Assembly (NCBI RefSeq): GCF_004358445.1
Contig: NZ_CP037951.1
Span: 1,537,501-1,601,500, forward strand
DNA: 64,000 bases
Source of the DNA: Parashewanella tropica
GTDB taxonomy: Bacteria; Pseudomonadota; Gammaproteobacteria; Enterobacterales; Shewanellaceae
Reading direction: 5' to 3'
Shown here: positions 53,407-63,417 of the stretch, in pieces
How positions within the stretch are numbered: the first letter of the stretch is position 1
Layout of the letters: every line of letters starts with the position of its first letter
The notes under the pieces: generated by a model
Told to the model about the DNA's origin: nothing
Seen by the model: only the letters and a program-made list of their open reading frames with translations
Database searches by the model: none
Position numbers and translations under genes: made by a program

Positions 53407-54714
53407 ATGCAAGTTTCTGTTGAAACAACCCAAGGTTTGGAGCGTCGTTTAACGATCTCTGTTCCTGCAGGCGATCTAGAAAAACTAATCAAAAACGCAC
53501 TGGTACAAGAAGCACGCCGTGCTAAAATCGCTGGGTTCCGTCCTGGTAAAGTACCTGTAAGCGTTATTCAAAAGCGTTACGGTGCGGCTATTGAGCATGA
53601 TATTAAAAATGAATTCATGCAACGTAACTTTGTTGAAGCAATCATTGCTGAAAAAATTAACCCAGCAGGTGCTCCAGCGTTTACTCCAGGTACTACAGAA
53701 GGCGAAAACTTCGAGTTCACAGCTACTTTCGAAGTTTACCCAGAAGTTGAGCTTAAAGCTTTAGATGCAATCAATGTTGAAAAGCCAGTTGCGGAAGTAA
53801 CTGACGCTGACGTTGATAACATGATTGAGACTCTACGTAAGCAACACGCGACTTATGAAGCTGTTGAGCGTGCATCTGAAGACGGTGACAAAGTTAAAAT
53901 GAACTTTGCTGGTACTGTTGATGGTGAAGAGTTTGAAGGCGGTAAAGCAGAAGATTTCGAACTTCAACTAGGTAGTGGTCGTATGATCCCTGGTTTTGAA
54001 GACGGCATCCTAGGTAAAAAAGCAGGTGAAGAGTTCGATATCGACGTAACTTTCCCTGAAGACTACCACGCTGAAAACCTAAAAGGTAAAGCGGCTAAGT
54101 TCGCTATCACTTTGACTGAAGTTCAAGGTGGTACATTACCAGAAGTAAACGAAGAGTTTGCTGGTCTATTTGGTGTAGCTGAAGGCGGCGTTGACGCACT
54201 TAAAGCTGAGATCCGTAAAAACATGACTCGTGAGCTTGAGCAAGCGCTTAAAGCAAACGTTAAAGAGCAAGTTATCAATGGTCTAATCGACAACAATGAT
54301 ATCGAGCTTCCTAAAGCGCTAATTGACGGTGAAGTTAACGCTCTACGTCAACAAGCTCTACAACGTTTTGGCGGTCAAGCTAACAACAATATGCCTGAGT
54401 TACCAGCTGAGCTATTCACTGAACAAGCTGAGCGTCGTGTTAAGATTGGTCTACTTCTTGGTGAAGTTATCAAGACTAACGAACTTAAAGCCGATGACGA
54501 TAAAGTTAACTCTCTAATCGAATCTATGGCTTCTGCATACGAAGATCCTTCTGAAGTTGTTGAATACTACAACAAGAACGAAGAACTTATGCAGAACATG
54601 CGTAACGTTGCCCTTGAAGAACAAGCAGTTGAAGAAGTACTAAAAGCTGCTAAGGTTTCTGATAAGGAAGTTCAGTTTGAAGAATTTATGAACAAGGCTA
54701 CTGCCCAAGCATAA
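53407..54714 (+). CDS. tig: Trigger factor, ribosome-associated chaperone
   Basis: A 435-aa chaperone that binds nascent chains at the ribosomal exit. The N-terminal domain has the ribosome-binding GFRPGKVP loop (about 43-50), the middle PPIase domain has [20 protein letters not shown] and [13 protein letters not shown], and the C-terminal helical arms follow. First gene of the tig-clpP-clpX-lon block. Confidence 0.98.
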   Translation: MQVSVETTQGLERRLTISVPAGDLEKLIKNALVQEARRAKIAGFRPGKVPVSVIQKRYGAAIEHDIKNEFMQRNFVEAIIAEKINPAGAPAFTPGTTEGENFEFTATFEVYPEVELKALDAINVEKPVAEVTDADVDNMIETLRKQHATYEAVERASEDGDKVKMNFAGTVDGEEFEGGKAEDFELQLGSGRMIPGFEDGILGKKAGEEFDIDVTFPEDYHAENLKGKAAKFAITLTEVQGGTLPEVNEEFAGLFGVAEGGVDALKAEIRKNMTRELEQALKANVKEQVINGLIDNNDIELPKALIDGEVNALRQQALQRFGGQANNNMPELPAELFTEQAERRVKIGLLLGEVIKTNELKADDDKVNSLIESMASAYEDPSEVVEYYNKNEELMQNMRNVALEEQAVEEVLKAAKVSDKEVQFEEFMNKATAQA

Positions 54715-54751
54715 ACTCAAGCTTGACTTGAACGGCTAGAAGCCATTTATA

Positions 54752-54787
54752 ATGGTTCGTATGAGGCTCCTCGTACGAGCCATTTTT
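54752..54787 (+). terminator. Hairpin terminator/attenuator between tig and clpP
   Basis: A 15-bp stem with two G-U pairs (54752-54766 with 54769-54783) followed by TTTTATTTT, ending just before the clpP ribosome binding site. Confidence 0.75.
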
Positions 54788-54801
54788 ATTTTAAGGAAAT
54801 A

Positions 54802-55419
54802 ATGCATATGCATAAAGCGCCAGAATCTGTCCTGAATTCATTAGTGCCTATGGTTGTTGAACAAACGGCTAAAGGTGAGCGTTCATACGATATATACTCT
54901 CGTTTGCTAAAAGAAAGAATCATTTTCTTAGTAGGGCAAGTTGAAGAGCATATGGCAAATCTTATCGTTGCACAGCTACTGTTTTTGGAATCAGAAAGCC
55001 CTGATAAGGATATCTACCTGTACATTAACTCGCCAGGCGGTTCAGTTACCGCAGGTATGGCAATTTATGACACCATGAAGTTCATCAAGCCAAATGTTAG
55101 TACAGTATGTATGGGACAAGCAGCAAGCATGGGCGCTTTTTTGTTAGCAGCAGGTGAAAAAGGCAAGCGTCATTGTTTACCTAATTCACGTGTTATGATC
55201 CATCAGCCATTAGGTGGCTTCCAAGGTCAAGCTTCTGATATAGCTATTCATGCTCAAGAGATCCTAGGCATTAAAGAAAAATTAAATAAAGTTTTGGCAG
55301 AACACACAGGTCAACCGCTGGAAGTTATTGAAAAAGATACAGATCGCGATAATTTCATGAGTGCTGAAGAAGCGATGAACTATGGTCTAGTTGATTCAGT
55401 AATGACACACAGAGACTGA
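54802..55419 (+). CDS. clpP: ATP-dependent Clp protease proteolytic subunit
   Basis: Serine protease forming the 14-mer chamber used by ClpX and ClpA. At 205 aa, the catalytic triad is Ser109 (GQAASMGAF), His134 (MIHQPLGG) and Asp183 (DTDRDNF). AAGGA is four bases before ATG 54802 and ten before ATG 54808, so either may be used. clpX follows 87 bp later after a CTCTGAG/CTCAGAG hairpin without T-run. Confidence 0.98.
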   Translation: MHMHKAPESVLNSLVPMVVEQTAKGERSYDIYSRLLKERIIFLVGQVEEHMANLIVAQLLFLESESPDKDIYLYINSPGGSVTAGMAIYDTMKFIKPNVSTVCMGQAASMGAFLLAAGEKGKRHCLPNSRVMIHQPLGGFQGQASDIAIHAQEILGIKEKLNKVLAEHTGQPLEVIEKDTDRDNFMSAEEAMNYGLVDSVMTHRD

Positions 55420-55506
55420 TTTTTTTACGTCTCTGAGTTATGCTCAGAGATATAGAGTATAAGATTCACTATGTCATAACCCTTTATGGCATAAAGAGGT
55501 AAAATA

Positions 55507-56787
55507 ATGGCCGACGATAAAAGTAATGGTGATAGCGGTAAACTGCTTTACTGCTCTTTTTGTGGAAAAAGCCAACACGAAGTGCGAAAGCTGATTGCTG
55601 GTCCGTCTGTGTATGTCTGCGATGAATGTGTTGAGTTGTGTAATGATATTATTCGTGAAGAGATCAAAGACATTTCGCCTAAGTCTGATGAAGATAAACT
55701 TCCCACTCCACATGAACTTCGTCAACATCTCGATGACTATGTGATTGGTCAGGATAAAGCAAAGCGTGTGCTTGCCGTTGCTGTTTACAATCATTACAAG
55801 CGCTTAAAGCATTCAGATCCAAGTAGTGACATTGAACTTGGCAAAAGTAATATTTTGCTTATCGGTCCTACTGGTAGTGGTAAAACACTACTGGCTGAGA
55901 CGCTTGCTCGCTCGCTAAATGTTCCATTTACAATGGCTGATGCAACGACTTTGACCGAAGCAGGTTATGTAGGTGAGGATGTTGAAAACATCATCCAAAA
56001 GCTGCTTCAGAAGTGCGATTATGATGTTGAAAAAGCTCAGCGTGGTATTGTTTACATCGATGAAATCGATAAGATCAGCCGCAAAGCAGATAATCCATCG
56101 ATTACTCGTGATGTATCAGGTGAGGGTGTTCAGCAAGCGTTACTTAAGCTAATTGAAGGCACTGTAGCAGCTGTTCCTCCACAAGGTGGTCGTAAGCATC
56201 CTCAACAAGAGTTTCTGCAAGTAGATACCTCTAAGATTCTATTTATCTGTGGCGGTGCATTTGCTGGTTTAGAAAAGGTTATCGATCAACGTATTGATAC
56301 AGGTAAGGGCATTGGTTTTGGTGCGACAGTCACCAGTGAAGCTGATAAAAAATCGGTATCTGAAACCTTTGAGCATGTTGAGCCAGAAGATTTGGTAAAA
56401 TTTGGTTTGATCCCTGAGTTTATCGGTCGTTTACCTGTGGTAGCTACGCTAAAAGAGCTTGATGAAGATGCGTTAGTTCAAATCTTATCCGAGCCTAAAA
56501 ATGCCATCACTAAGCAGTATGCTGCTTTATTTGACATGGAAGAGGTTGAACTCGAATTCCGTGAAGATGCGTTAAAAGCGATCGCTCAAAAAGCAATGGA
56601 ACGAAATACTGGTGCTCGTGGTCTTCGTTCAATTGTTGAGAATATTCTTCTTGATAGCATGTACGACATTCCATCCAACAATGACGTAAGCAAAGTCGTT
56701 GTTGATGAATCTGTTGTAAAAGGTGAGTCAGATCCAATTCTGATTTACGATAACCAAGATGCTCAAGCGGCTAGCGGTGAGCAATAA
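55507..56787 (+). CDS. clpX: ClpX, AAA+ unfoldase of the Clp protease
   Basis: 426 aa. The N-terminal zinc domain has C16, C19, C38 and C41. Walker A GPTGSGKT is at 120-127; IDEIDKI is Walker B; the IGF-loop (GKGIGFGA) contacts ClpP and the pore loop is GYVGEDVE. It recognises tagged substrates and feeds ClpP. Confidence 0.98.
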   Translation: MADDKSNGDSGKLLYCSFCGKSQHEVRKLIAGPSVYVCDECVELCNDIIREEIKDISPKSDEDKLPTPHELRQHLDDYVIGQDKAKRVLAVAVYNHYKRLKHSDPSSDIELGKSNILLIGPTGSGKTLLAETLARSLNVPFTMADATTLTEAGYVGEDVENIIQKLLQKCDYDVEKAQRGIVYIDEIDKISRKADNPSITRDVSGEGVQQALLKLIEGTVAAVPPQGGRKHPQQEFLQVDTSKILFICGGAFAGLEKVIDQRIDTGKGIGFGATVTSEADKKSVSETFEHVEPEDLVKFGLIPEFIGRLPVVATLKELDEDALVQILSEPKNAITKQYAALFDMEEVELEFREDALKAIAQKAMERNTGARGLRSIVENILLDSMYDIPSNNDVSKVVVDESVVKGESDPILIYDNQDAQAASGEQ

Positions 56788-56825
56788 TTCTAGATTTTAG
56801 AACAAAGAATTTAGATTCTAGGTTG

Positions 56826-56853
56826 AAAAAGGAGCAGTAAGCTCCTTTTTTTT
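56826..56853 (+). terminator. Rho-independent terminator of clpX
   Basis: AAAAAGGAGC (56826-56835) pairs with GCTCCTTTTT (56841-56850) with T-run to 56853. Confidence 0.92.
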
Positions 56854-56940
56854 GTCTATGCTATTGAAAGGGCATCCAACGCCCTTATATAGTCTTTATA
56901 TGGTTTTTTAAATTAACTTAATGCTCAAATTACTGAAGTA

Positions 56941-56966
56941 ATGTTGTTGATCACACTATTGCTCCC
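56941..56966 (+). repeat. Possible right-end remnant of the palindromic element
   Basis: TCACACTATTGCTCC at 56951-56965 equals the right arm of the 39231 copy, preceded by GTTGTTGA as in the intact copies (GTTGTCTTA). No core hairpin lies to the left. Confidence 0.45.
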
Positions 56967-57029
56967 GAAATAACGTAACTTAAGCATTGAGCAAATCTCC
57001 TTTTTTTACTCATCATACGGAATTGCAAT

Positions 57030-59399
57030 ATGACCCAAGAGAGTGCTACGCATATCGAACTCCCCGTATTGCCACTAAGGGATGTGGTTGTTTACCCGCA
57101 CATGGTTATTCCGTTGTTTATTGGCCGCGAAAAATCAATTCGTTGCCTTGAAGCAGCAATGGAGCAGGATAAACAAATTATTCTGGTTGCCCAGCGAGAC
57201 GCCGACCTAGACGAACCGACCACCGACGATATTTTTGGTGTTGGTACAGTGGCTTCTATTCTGCAATTGCTTAAATTGCCTGACGGTACCGTAAAAGTAC
57301 TGGTTGAGGGAGGCAAGCGAGCGGTTATTGAAAAATTCACTCAAGAACAAGACTTCTTTGTTGCCGATGCAAGTATTCAAGAAACAGAATCGCTTGAAGC
57401 TAAAGAAGAAGAAGTTTTAGTTCGTAGTGCTATTGGCCAATTCGAAGGTTATATCAAGCTCAATAAGAAGATCCCACCTGAAGTTTTAACTTCATTATCT
57501 GGCATCGATGAAGCTGCACGCCTAGCCGATACCATGGCAGCACATATGCCATTAAAGCTTGCTGATAAACAGTCAGTATTAGAAATGTTCAATGTTGGTG
57601 AACGTCTTGAATATCTGATGAGTATGATGGAAGCAGAAATCGATTTATTGCAAGTCGAAAAACGCATTCGTACTCGTGTTAAAAAGCAAATGGAGAAAAG
57701 CCAGCGTGAGTATTATTTGAATGAGCAAATGAAGGCCATTCAAAAAGAGCTCGGCGATTTAGATGAAGGGCATGATGAATTTGATGCTTTGACTCAAAAA
57801 GTCGAAGATGCTCAAATGCCTGAAGAGGCAAAGAACAAAACGCTAGCTGAGCTTAAAAAATTAAAAATGATGTCACCAATGTCAGCGGAAGCCACTGTGG
57901 TTCGAAGCTACATTGATTGGATGACGTCAGTGCCTTGGAAAAAGCGTTCTAAAATCAAACGTGATCTCTCCAAAGCTGAACAAGTACTTGATACCGATCA
58001 CTTTGGGTTGGAAAAGGTCAAAGAACGTATCCTAGAATACCTAGCCGTTCAAAGTCGAGTTAAACAGCTTAAAGGACCAATCCTTTGTTTAGTTGGACCT
58101 CCAGGTGTTGGTAAAACCTCTCTCGGTCAATCCATTGCTAAAGCTACGGGACGTAAATATGTTCGAGTAGCTCTTGGTGGTGTTAGAGACGAAGCGGAAA
58201 TTCGTGGTCATCGTCGTACTTATATTGGCTCTATGCCGGGTAAGATCATTCAAAAGATGTCAAAAGTTGAGGTGAAAAACCCACTATTCCTTCTGGATGA
58301 GATCGACAAAATGAGCTCAGATATGCGTGGTGATCCATCATCTGCATTACTTGAAGTGCTTGATCCTGAGCAAAACACTAGCTTTAACGATCACTATCTT
58401 GAGGTTGATTACGACCTTTCAGATGTAATGTTTGTGGCTACTTCGAATTCAATGGATATTCCAGGACCATTGCTGGATCGTATGGAAGTCATTCGCCTAT
58501 CTGGATACACAGAAGACGAAAAGCTTAATATTGCTAAACAGCATTTACTGCCTAAGCAAGTTGAGCGTAATGGTTTAAAGCCTGCTGAAGTGAATGTAGA
58601 AGATAGCGCGATTATTAGTATTATCCGTTATTACACTCGTGAAGCCGGTGTGCGTGCTCTTGAACGTGAACTGTCGAAGATTTGTCGTAAAGTGGTTAAG
58701 AAAATCCTGCTTGATAAGTCGATTAAGTCAGTTGATGTTACTGCTGAAAACATTAAAGAGTTTTTGGGTGTGCAACGTCACGATTACGGTAAAGCGGAAT
58801 CTAACAACCAAGTAGGGCAAGTTACTGGCTTAGCTTGGACGCAAGTTGGTGGTGATTTACTCACCATTGAAGCGACCTCTGTTCCTGGTAAAGGTAAATT
58901 AACCTATACCGGTTCATTAGGTGACGTGATGCAAGAATCTATTCAGGCGGCATTGACGGTTGTTCGTGCACGTTCCGAAGAACTTGGTATCAACGCTGAT
59001 TTCCACGAGAAGCGTGATATACACGTGCATGTACCTGAAGGCGCAACGCCAAAAGATGGTCCATCGGCTGGTGCGGCTATGTGTACTGCATTGGTGTCAA
59101 GTTTGACTGGTAATCCCGTGTGTGCAGATATTGCAATGACAGGTGAAATTACCCTTCGTGGAGAAGTTCTACCCATTGGTGGATTGAAAGAAAAACTGCT
59201 TGCCGCGCATCGAGGTGGGATTAAGCGAGTGCTTATTCCGTACGAAAATGAAAGAGATTTGGAAGAAATCCCAGAAAATGTGATTGCAGATCTCAAAATT
59301 TTCCCTGTAAGATGGGTGGATGAAGTGCTTGAACTGGCGTTGGAAAACCCAGTTAAGGGCTTTGAAGTGGTAAAAAAAGAGCAAAAAACAAAAAAATAA
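57030..59399 (+). CDS. lon: Lon ATP-dependent protease
   Basis: A 789-aa homohexameric AAA+ protease degrading misfolded and regulatory proteins. N-terminal LAN domain starts [14 protein letters not shown]; Walker A GPPGVGKT begins near 356; the protease domain has the Ser679-Lys722 dyad (DGPSAGAA and GGLKEK). It is a separate unit after the clpX terminator. I could not identify a heat-shock promoter by eye. Confidence 0.98.
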   Translation: MTQESATHIELPVLPLRDVVVYPHMVIPLFIGREKSIRCLEAAMEQDKQIILVAQRDADLDEPTTDDIFGVGTVASILQLLKLPDGTVKVLVEGGKRAVIEKFTQEQDFFVADASIQETESLEAKEEEVLVRSAIGQFEGYIKLNKKIPPEVLTSLSGIDEAARLADTMAAHMPLKLADKQSVLEMFNVGERLEYLMSMMEAEIDLLQVEKRIRTRVKKQMEKSQREYYLNEQMKAIQKELGDLDEGHDEFDALTQKVEDAQMPEEAKNKTLAELKKLKMMSPMSAEATVVRSYIDWMTSVPWKKRSKIKRDLSKAEQVLDTDHFGLEKVKERILEYLAVQSRVKQLKGPILCLVGPPGVGKTSLGQSIAKATGRKYVRVALGGVRDEAEIRGHRRTYIGSMPGKIIQKMSKVEVKNPLFLLDEIDKMSSDMRGDPSSALLEVLDPEQNTSFNDHYLEVDYDLSDVMFVATSNSMDIPGPLLDRMEVIRLSGYTEDEKLNIAKQHLLPKQVERNGLKPAEVNVEDSAIISIIRYYTREAGVRALERELSKICRKVVKKILLDKSIKSVDVTAENIKEFLGVQRHDYGKAESNNQVGQVTGLAWTQVGGDLLTIEATSVPGKGKLTYTGSLGDVMQESIQAALTVVRARSEELGINADFHEKRDIHVHVPEGATPKDGPSAGAAMCTALVSSLTGNPVCADIAMTGEITLRGEVLPIGGLKEKLLAAHRGGIKRVLIPYENERDLEEIPENVIADLKIFPVRWVDEVLELALENPVKGFEVVKKEQKTKK

Positions 59400-59645
59400 C
59401 AGTATTCACTTAAAAAAATTGAAAAAAGGGCTTAACAAACCGCAGACCTGTGGTAGCCTAGGTAAGTGGATAATCAAGCCTCGACAGGTGTTGGGGCACT
59501 TGGTTTATAGCTGTTTCCAATATTAAATTGGTTTTTTATTTAGCTTGAATATTATTTTCAAGTTTTACACAAAGCATCCGCAAACCGCGTATATATTAGA
59601 AGGACTTGGTTGCGGTGATTAAAATAGTACATTCAAGGGGATGAC

Positions 59646-59918
59646 ATGAACAAATCTGAACTAATTGAGAAAATTGCGTCTGATGCAGACATTACTAAAG
59701 CTGCTGCAGGCCGCGCACTAGACTCTTTTATTGCTGCTGTAACTGATACTCTAAAGAGTGGTGAAAAAATTTCTCTTGTTGGTTTTGGTACATTTGAAGT
59801 ACGTGAGCGCGCTGCACGTACTGGCCGTAACCCACAAACTGGTGCAGAAATCAAAATCGCAGCTGCTAAAGTACCTGCTTTCAAAGCTGGTAAAGCACTA
59901 AAAGACGCTGTTAACTAA
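59646..59918 (+). CDS. hupB: DNA-binding protein HU-beta
   Basis: A 90-aa nucleoid protein that bends and binds [14 protein letters not shown] opens it; [21 protein letters not shown] is the DNA-contacting beta arm, and [13 protein letters not shown] the C-terminal helix. The 246-bp upstream region carries an inverted repeat CTTGAA...TTCAAG (59544-59562) that may be a control site. A terminator follows. Confidence 0.98.
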   Translation: MNKSELIEKIASDADITKAAAGRALDSFIAAVTDTLKSGEKISLVGFGTFEVRERAARTGRNPQTGAEIKIAAAKVPAFKAGKALKDAVN

Positions 59919-59957
59919 GAATAGCGATTTTGATAAGCCTTTATGGTATTTGTATTT

Positions 59958-59981
59958 AAGCACTGCATTGCAGTGCTTTTT
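59958..59981 (+). terminator. Rho-independent terminator of hupB
   Basis: AAGCACTG and CAGTGCTT pair around CATTG and are followed by TTT (59958-59981). Confidence 0.9.
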
Positions 59982-60042
59982 ACAAAATAGGGCTCTGGAT
60001 TTTTAAGTTAATCTAACACCCATTATGACTGATATGTGCTCA

Positions 60043-60140
60043 TATAATGTGTATAAGACACACCTCAACCATAATTGATGTTGACTTGATTTAAAGCTCC
60101 ATCTAACCGAAGAAAAGGCGCACAGTTAGGGCGCCTTTTT
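60043..60140 (+). ncRNA. Possible short transcript or ppiD leader ending in a terminator
   Basis: TATAAT at 60043-60048 could start a transcript near 60055. AAAAGGCGC (60113-60121) pairs with GCGCCTTTT (60131-60139) plus T-run, a good terminator placed only 27 bp before the ppiD ATG. The segment between could be a small RNA of about 85 nt or a leader attenuator. The -35 is poor. Confidence 0.35.
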
Positions 60141-60166
60141 TATTTTCAAACAAAGCGAGATATCTG

Positions 60167-62053
60167 ATGTTAGAAAAGATTCGCGAAGGATCACAAGGTG
60201 TTATAGCTAAGACTATTTTGATTCTTGTGATTTTGTCATTTGCCTTTGCAGGTGTAAGCAGTTATTTAGGTTCGAAAACAGAAGTAGCTGCTGCCACAGT
60301 GAATGGCGATGAAATTAGTAAAGCTGAGTTAGAGCAGTTGTATCAAAACGAACGTAATCGTTTGCAACAACAGCTTGGTGAGATGTTTGACACCTTGGCA
60401 TCCAATGATGGTTATTTAAAAAGTGTTAAGCAAAGTGTTTTAGAGCGTTTGGTAGCACAAAAACTCGTTGACCAAGCAGCTGCAAACTTAAATTTAACTG
60501 TCTCTGATGCACAAGTTAAACAAGCGATTCTTTCAGAGCCAGCTTTCCAAACAGATGGCCATTTCGACAATGATCGTTTTCAAGCCGTTCTTCGCCAACT
60601 TGGTTATCAACCAGCCGCGTTTAGTGAAAGCATGCGCGTAGATATGACTCGTCGTCAGCTTATTGAGGCACTGATTGGTTCTGAGTTTGCACTTAAGAGC
60701 GAAGCAAAAAATATTGCTGAAATCCAAGGTCAGAGCCGTGATATCCGCTATGCCATCGTTGATGCTGAGCCTTACAAAGCGAATATTGCCGTTACTGATG
60801 CTCAGGTCAAAGAATACTACGACCAAAATACAAGCCAGTTTGTTCGCCCAGAGCAAGTTAGCCTTGATTACGTTGAGTTAAATGCTTCTGATTTTGCTAA
60901 TAACATCAAAGTGACAGCTGAAGATGCTAAAGCATATTATGATGAACACAAAAATCAGTACCAGACGACTGAAAAGCGTTTACCTGCACATATTTTAATC
61001 CCATTTGGGGATGACGAAGCTAAAGCTAAGGTAAAAATTGAAGCCATTAAAAAAGAATTAGATAACGGCGCTGATTTTGCTGAACTAGCCAAAAAAGATT
61101 CTCAAGACACTTTTAGTGCTAAAAACGGCGGCAAGCTTGATTGGTATGAGCAAGGTGTAATGGATCCTGCTTTTGATGATGCTTTATTCAAACTGAAAAA
61201 AGGTCAAGTTTCTGGCATTGTTAAAACAGAATTTGGTTTTCACTTGATCAAACTACTAGATGAAAAGCCTGTTGAAACTCAGCAATTTGAAGCTGTCAAA
61301 GCTGATATCGAAAAAGAACTAAAACAGCGTAAAGCTGATGACCAGTTCTATTCATTACAGCAAAAGTTGGCTGATACCAGCTATGAAGTACCTGATACGT
61401 TAGAAGATGCTGCTAAAGCGGTAGATGCTAAAGTAATGCATACAGCACTCTTCTCTCGTGCTAATCCTCCTGTTTCATTAAATGATCCTAAAGTAATTAA
61501 AGCGGCTTTCTCAGAGCAAGTACTTGATCAAGGCATGAACAGTGATGTGATCGAACTTGGTAATAACCATGTGATTGTGTTGCGTGTTAATGAGCATAAA
61601 GCTGCTGGTACTAAGTCATTTGACGAAGTAAAGTCAGATATTGTTGCTCGTATAAAGCAAGATAAAGCCAATGAACAAGCTAAGACTAAAGCTCAAGAGT
61701 ATGCTGCGAGCATTAAAGCAGGCAAGTCAGAAGTTAAGCTAACGGCTAAATCTAAAGTTCATCGTTATGACAGGGAGCTTCAGCCTGCTCTTATAGGTAA
61801 AGTGTTTAAGCTTGCTAAACCAAACGATGCTCCTACTGTTGGTACTGTAGAATTACCTAATGGCTATGCGGTTGTTGTACTTGATAAAATCAATGCTGCT
61901 GAAGGGATTAACGACTCTGTCATTAGTTCTCTAACTCAGCAACTAGCCAATAACTATTCTGAATTAGATTATCGTTCTTTGATTTCTTATTTGAAATCTA
62001 AAGCTGAGATCACTTATGCTGAAGATGCTAATGAGATTAATGAACTGCAATAA
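60167..62053 (+). CDS. ppiD: Periplasmic folding chaperone PpiD (SurA-like N domain)
   Basis: Inner-membrane-anchored periplasmic chaperone of 628 aa. One helix (about 16-33: TILILVILSFAFAGVSSY) anchors it. A SurA-like N-terminal domain (50-190), a parvulin domain (about 262-365, RLPAHILIPFG...GFHLIKLLD) and helical C-terminal regions follow. It helps outer-membrane and exported proteins at the SecYEG exit. Synteny lon-hupB-ppiD matches E. coli. Confidence 0.97.
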   Translation: MLEKIREGSQGVIAKTILILVILSFAFAGVSSYLGSKTEVAAATVNGDEISKAELEQLYQNERNRLQQQLGEMFDTLASNDGYLKSVKQSVLERLVAQKLVDQAAANLNLTVSDAQVKQAILSEPAFQTDGHFDNDRFQAVLRQLGYQPAAFSESMRVDMTRRQLIEALIGSEFALKSEAKNIAEIQGQSRDIRYAIVDAEPYKANIAVTDAQVKEYYDQNTSQFVRPEQVSLDYVELNASDFANNIKVTAEDAKAYYDEHKNQYQTTEKRLPAHILIPFGDDEAKAKVKIEAIKKELDNGADFAELAKKDSQDTFSAKNGGKLDWYEQGVMDPAFDDALFKLKKGQVSGIVKTEFGFHLIKLLDEKPVETQQFEAVKADIEKELKQRKADDQFYSLQQKLADTSYEVPDTLEDAAKAVDAKVMHTALFSRANPPVSLNDPKVIKAAFSEQVLDQGMNSDVIELGNNHVIVLRVNEHKAAGTKSFDEVKSDIVARIKQDKANEQAKTKAQEYAASIKAGKSEVKLTAKSKVHRYDRELQPALIGKVFKLAKPNDAPTVGTVELPNGYAVVVLDKINAAEGINDSVISSLTQQLANNYSELDYRSLISYLKSKAEITYAEDANEINELQ

Positions 62054-62078
62054 TTTCTAAATATCGTCATTAGATACT

Positions 62079-62113
62079 AAACTCCTCCACTGTAAAATGG
62101 AGGAGTTTTTTTA
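62079..62113 (+). terminator. Rho-independent terminator of ppiD
   Basis: AAACTCCTCCA (62079-62089) pairs with TGGAGGAGTTT (62098-62108), followed by TTTT. Confidence 0.92.
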
Positions 62114-62165
62114 TTATGTTTTAAAGGATAATTTGAAGCATAGTTACTAGATTTAAGTGGCATTG

Positions 62166-63311
62166 TTAACCATTTTTGTCTTGCATAAAAGCAAAGCATT
62201 GTGCCGGTGAACCTTCAAAAGGTTTCAAGTCACGAATTAGTTGCTCCCAACCACCTTCACTTATGATTACTTTATCATCTTGACCTATAGCTTCTGCAAC
62301 TAGCAACCCAGCACCAGTAGCGTAACGTACACAATTATTAAAATCGAATCCGTCCCCACCCGTATAAGACTTAAATTGAAATGTAGTAGTTTCGAAATAT
62401 TTTGAGTCTGGGTATTCATTATTATTACAGTCAATAATGATGGTTCCGTGCTGTCGAGTGAAGATTGCTAAGACTGCATGGTCAATATGAAACAGAGACC
62501 TTCTGATTCCAACGACCTGCATTAGATATTGCGTGTCACTTGGATATCGTGAAAATATTTCTTTGTACATAAAGTTAAGATAGTCTGCAAAATTACTTTC
62601 AGGTACACCTTTAACGTATGATTGATCTGGAAATGCAGGCCCTATGTACTTAACTAATCTAGGAACATCTTTCAAATGATGATCAAAAGCATTAAGAGCG
62701 ATTGAAACCGGTAAAGTTCCTGTATCTTTTGGCTTATATGTATACTTGTCTTTATCTTTATCAACTAGTTTGACTTCATCGCCATCTTTAGCCACCTTAC
62801 CATCTTCGTCTAATTCGAGCATGTCATCGAGGTTGTCACAGCCGTCTAGAAAACTATCTGTAGAGTCTGAGTCAGGCTCTTTTTCTTTCATACATTCATG
62901 TGCTTGAGTTTTTTGTTTTACTCCAGTTTCACATTGTAATGATTTGGACGATATTGCTTCTTGCATTTCTGGTTCTTGACGCTGTTTTTCTTCGGTATGA
63001 TCAGGTTGTTGACTTACCTGATATGAGAAATGAGGCTCCTGAGTTTCTTGTTGTTTTGTTTGAGTTGAAAGAGGTGATCCCCCTGATGATATTGAAGTTT
63101 TATGTGTTGCTTGAATAAAATTAGCTAAATGTGACGGTGATTCAGTATCTGGCTGTGCTTTGAAATCATCTGGTTCTACAATAGTATACTCTGATTCGAT
63201 TCCTGCATAGTCATTTCCAAGGGGGCTCCAGTGCACTGAAACGGGCTTCTTATATCCTTCATGAGGTGAACTCGATTGTAGTGTATAAGGTTGAGGTTTT
63301 TGTACTGCCAT
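62166..63311 (-). CDS. Hypothetical protein, 381 aa, with His/Asp/Cys hydrolase-like domain
   Basis: Not recognised by name. Residues 1-190 are Gln/Glu/Ser/Pro-rich and probably disordered, with an acidic stretch (LDEDGKVAKDGDE). Residues 210-381 form a globular domain with IDHAVLAIF (His278), IIIDCNN and FNNCVRYATG (Cys327). His-then-Asp-then-NC order resembles circularly permuted papain-fold enzymes (LRAT/NlpC-like NC motif). That assignment is tentative. It has no signal peptide. It is paralogous to the partial gene upstream, which reads the same way. Confidence 0.7.
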   Translation of the reverse strand: MAVQKPQPYTLQSSSPHEGYKKPVSVHWSPLGNDYAGIESEYTIVEPDDFKAQPDTESPSHLANFIQATHKTSISSGGSPLSTQTKQQETQEPHFSYQVSQQPDHTEEKQRQEPEMQEAISSKSLQCETGVKQKTQAHECMKEKEPDSDSTDSFLDGCDNLDDMLELDEDGKVAKDGDEVKLVDKDKDKYTYKPKDTGTLPVSIALNAFDHHLKDVPRLVKYIGPAFPDQSYVKGVPESNFADYLNFMYKEIFSRYPSDTQYLMQVVGIRRSLFHIDHAVLAIFTRQHGTIIIDCNNNEYPDSKYFETTTFQFKSYTGGDGFDFNNCVRYATGAGLLVAEAIGQDDKVIISEGGWEQLIRDLKPFEGSPAQCFAFMQDKNG

Positions 63312-63417
63312 GACTATATCTCAAAACACTTTTATACCCAACAGTAAACCTCTAGGTATAAAAGTGAAACAAAGGTAAACAATAAATAATGAAATCAAAT
63401 TTGATACTAAGATGATT

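Noticed and set aside
58943-59296. 117-aa antisense frame inside lon
   Set aside because: Shadow of the conserved lon protease domain, Ser/Arg-rich, without supporting signals.
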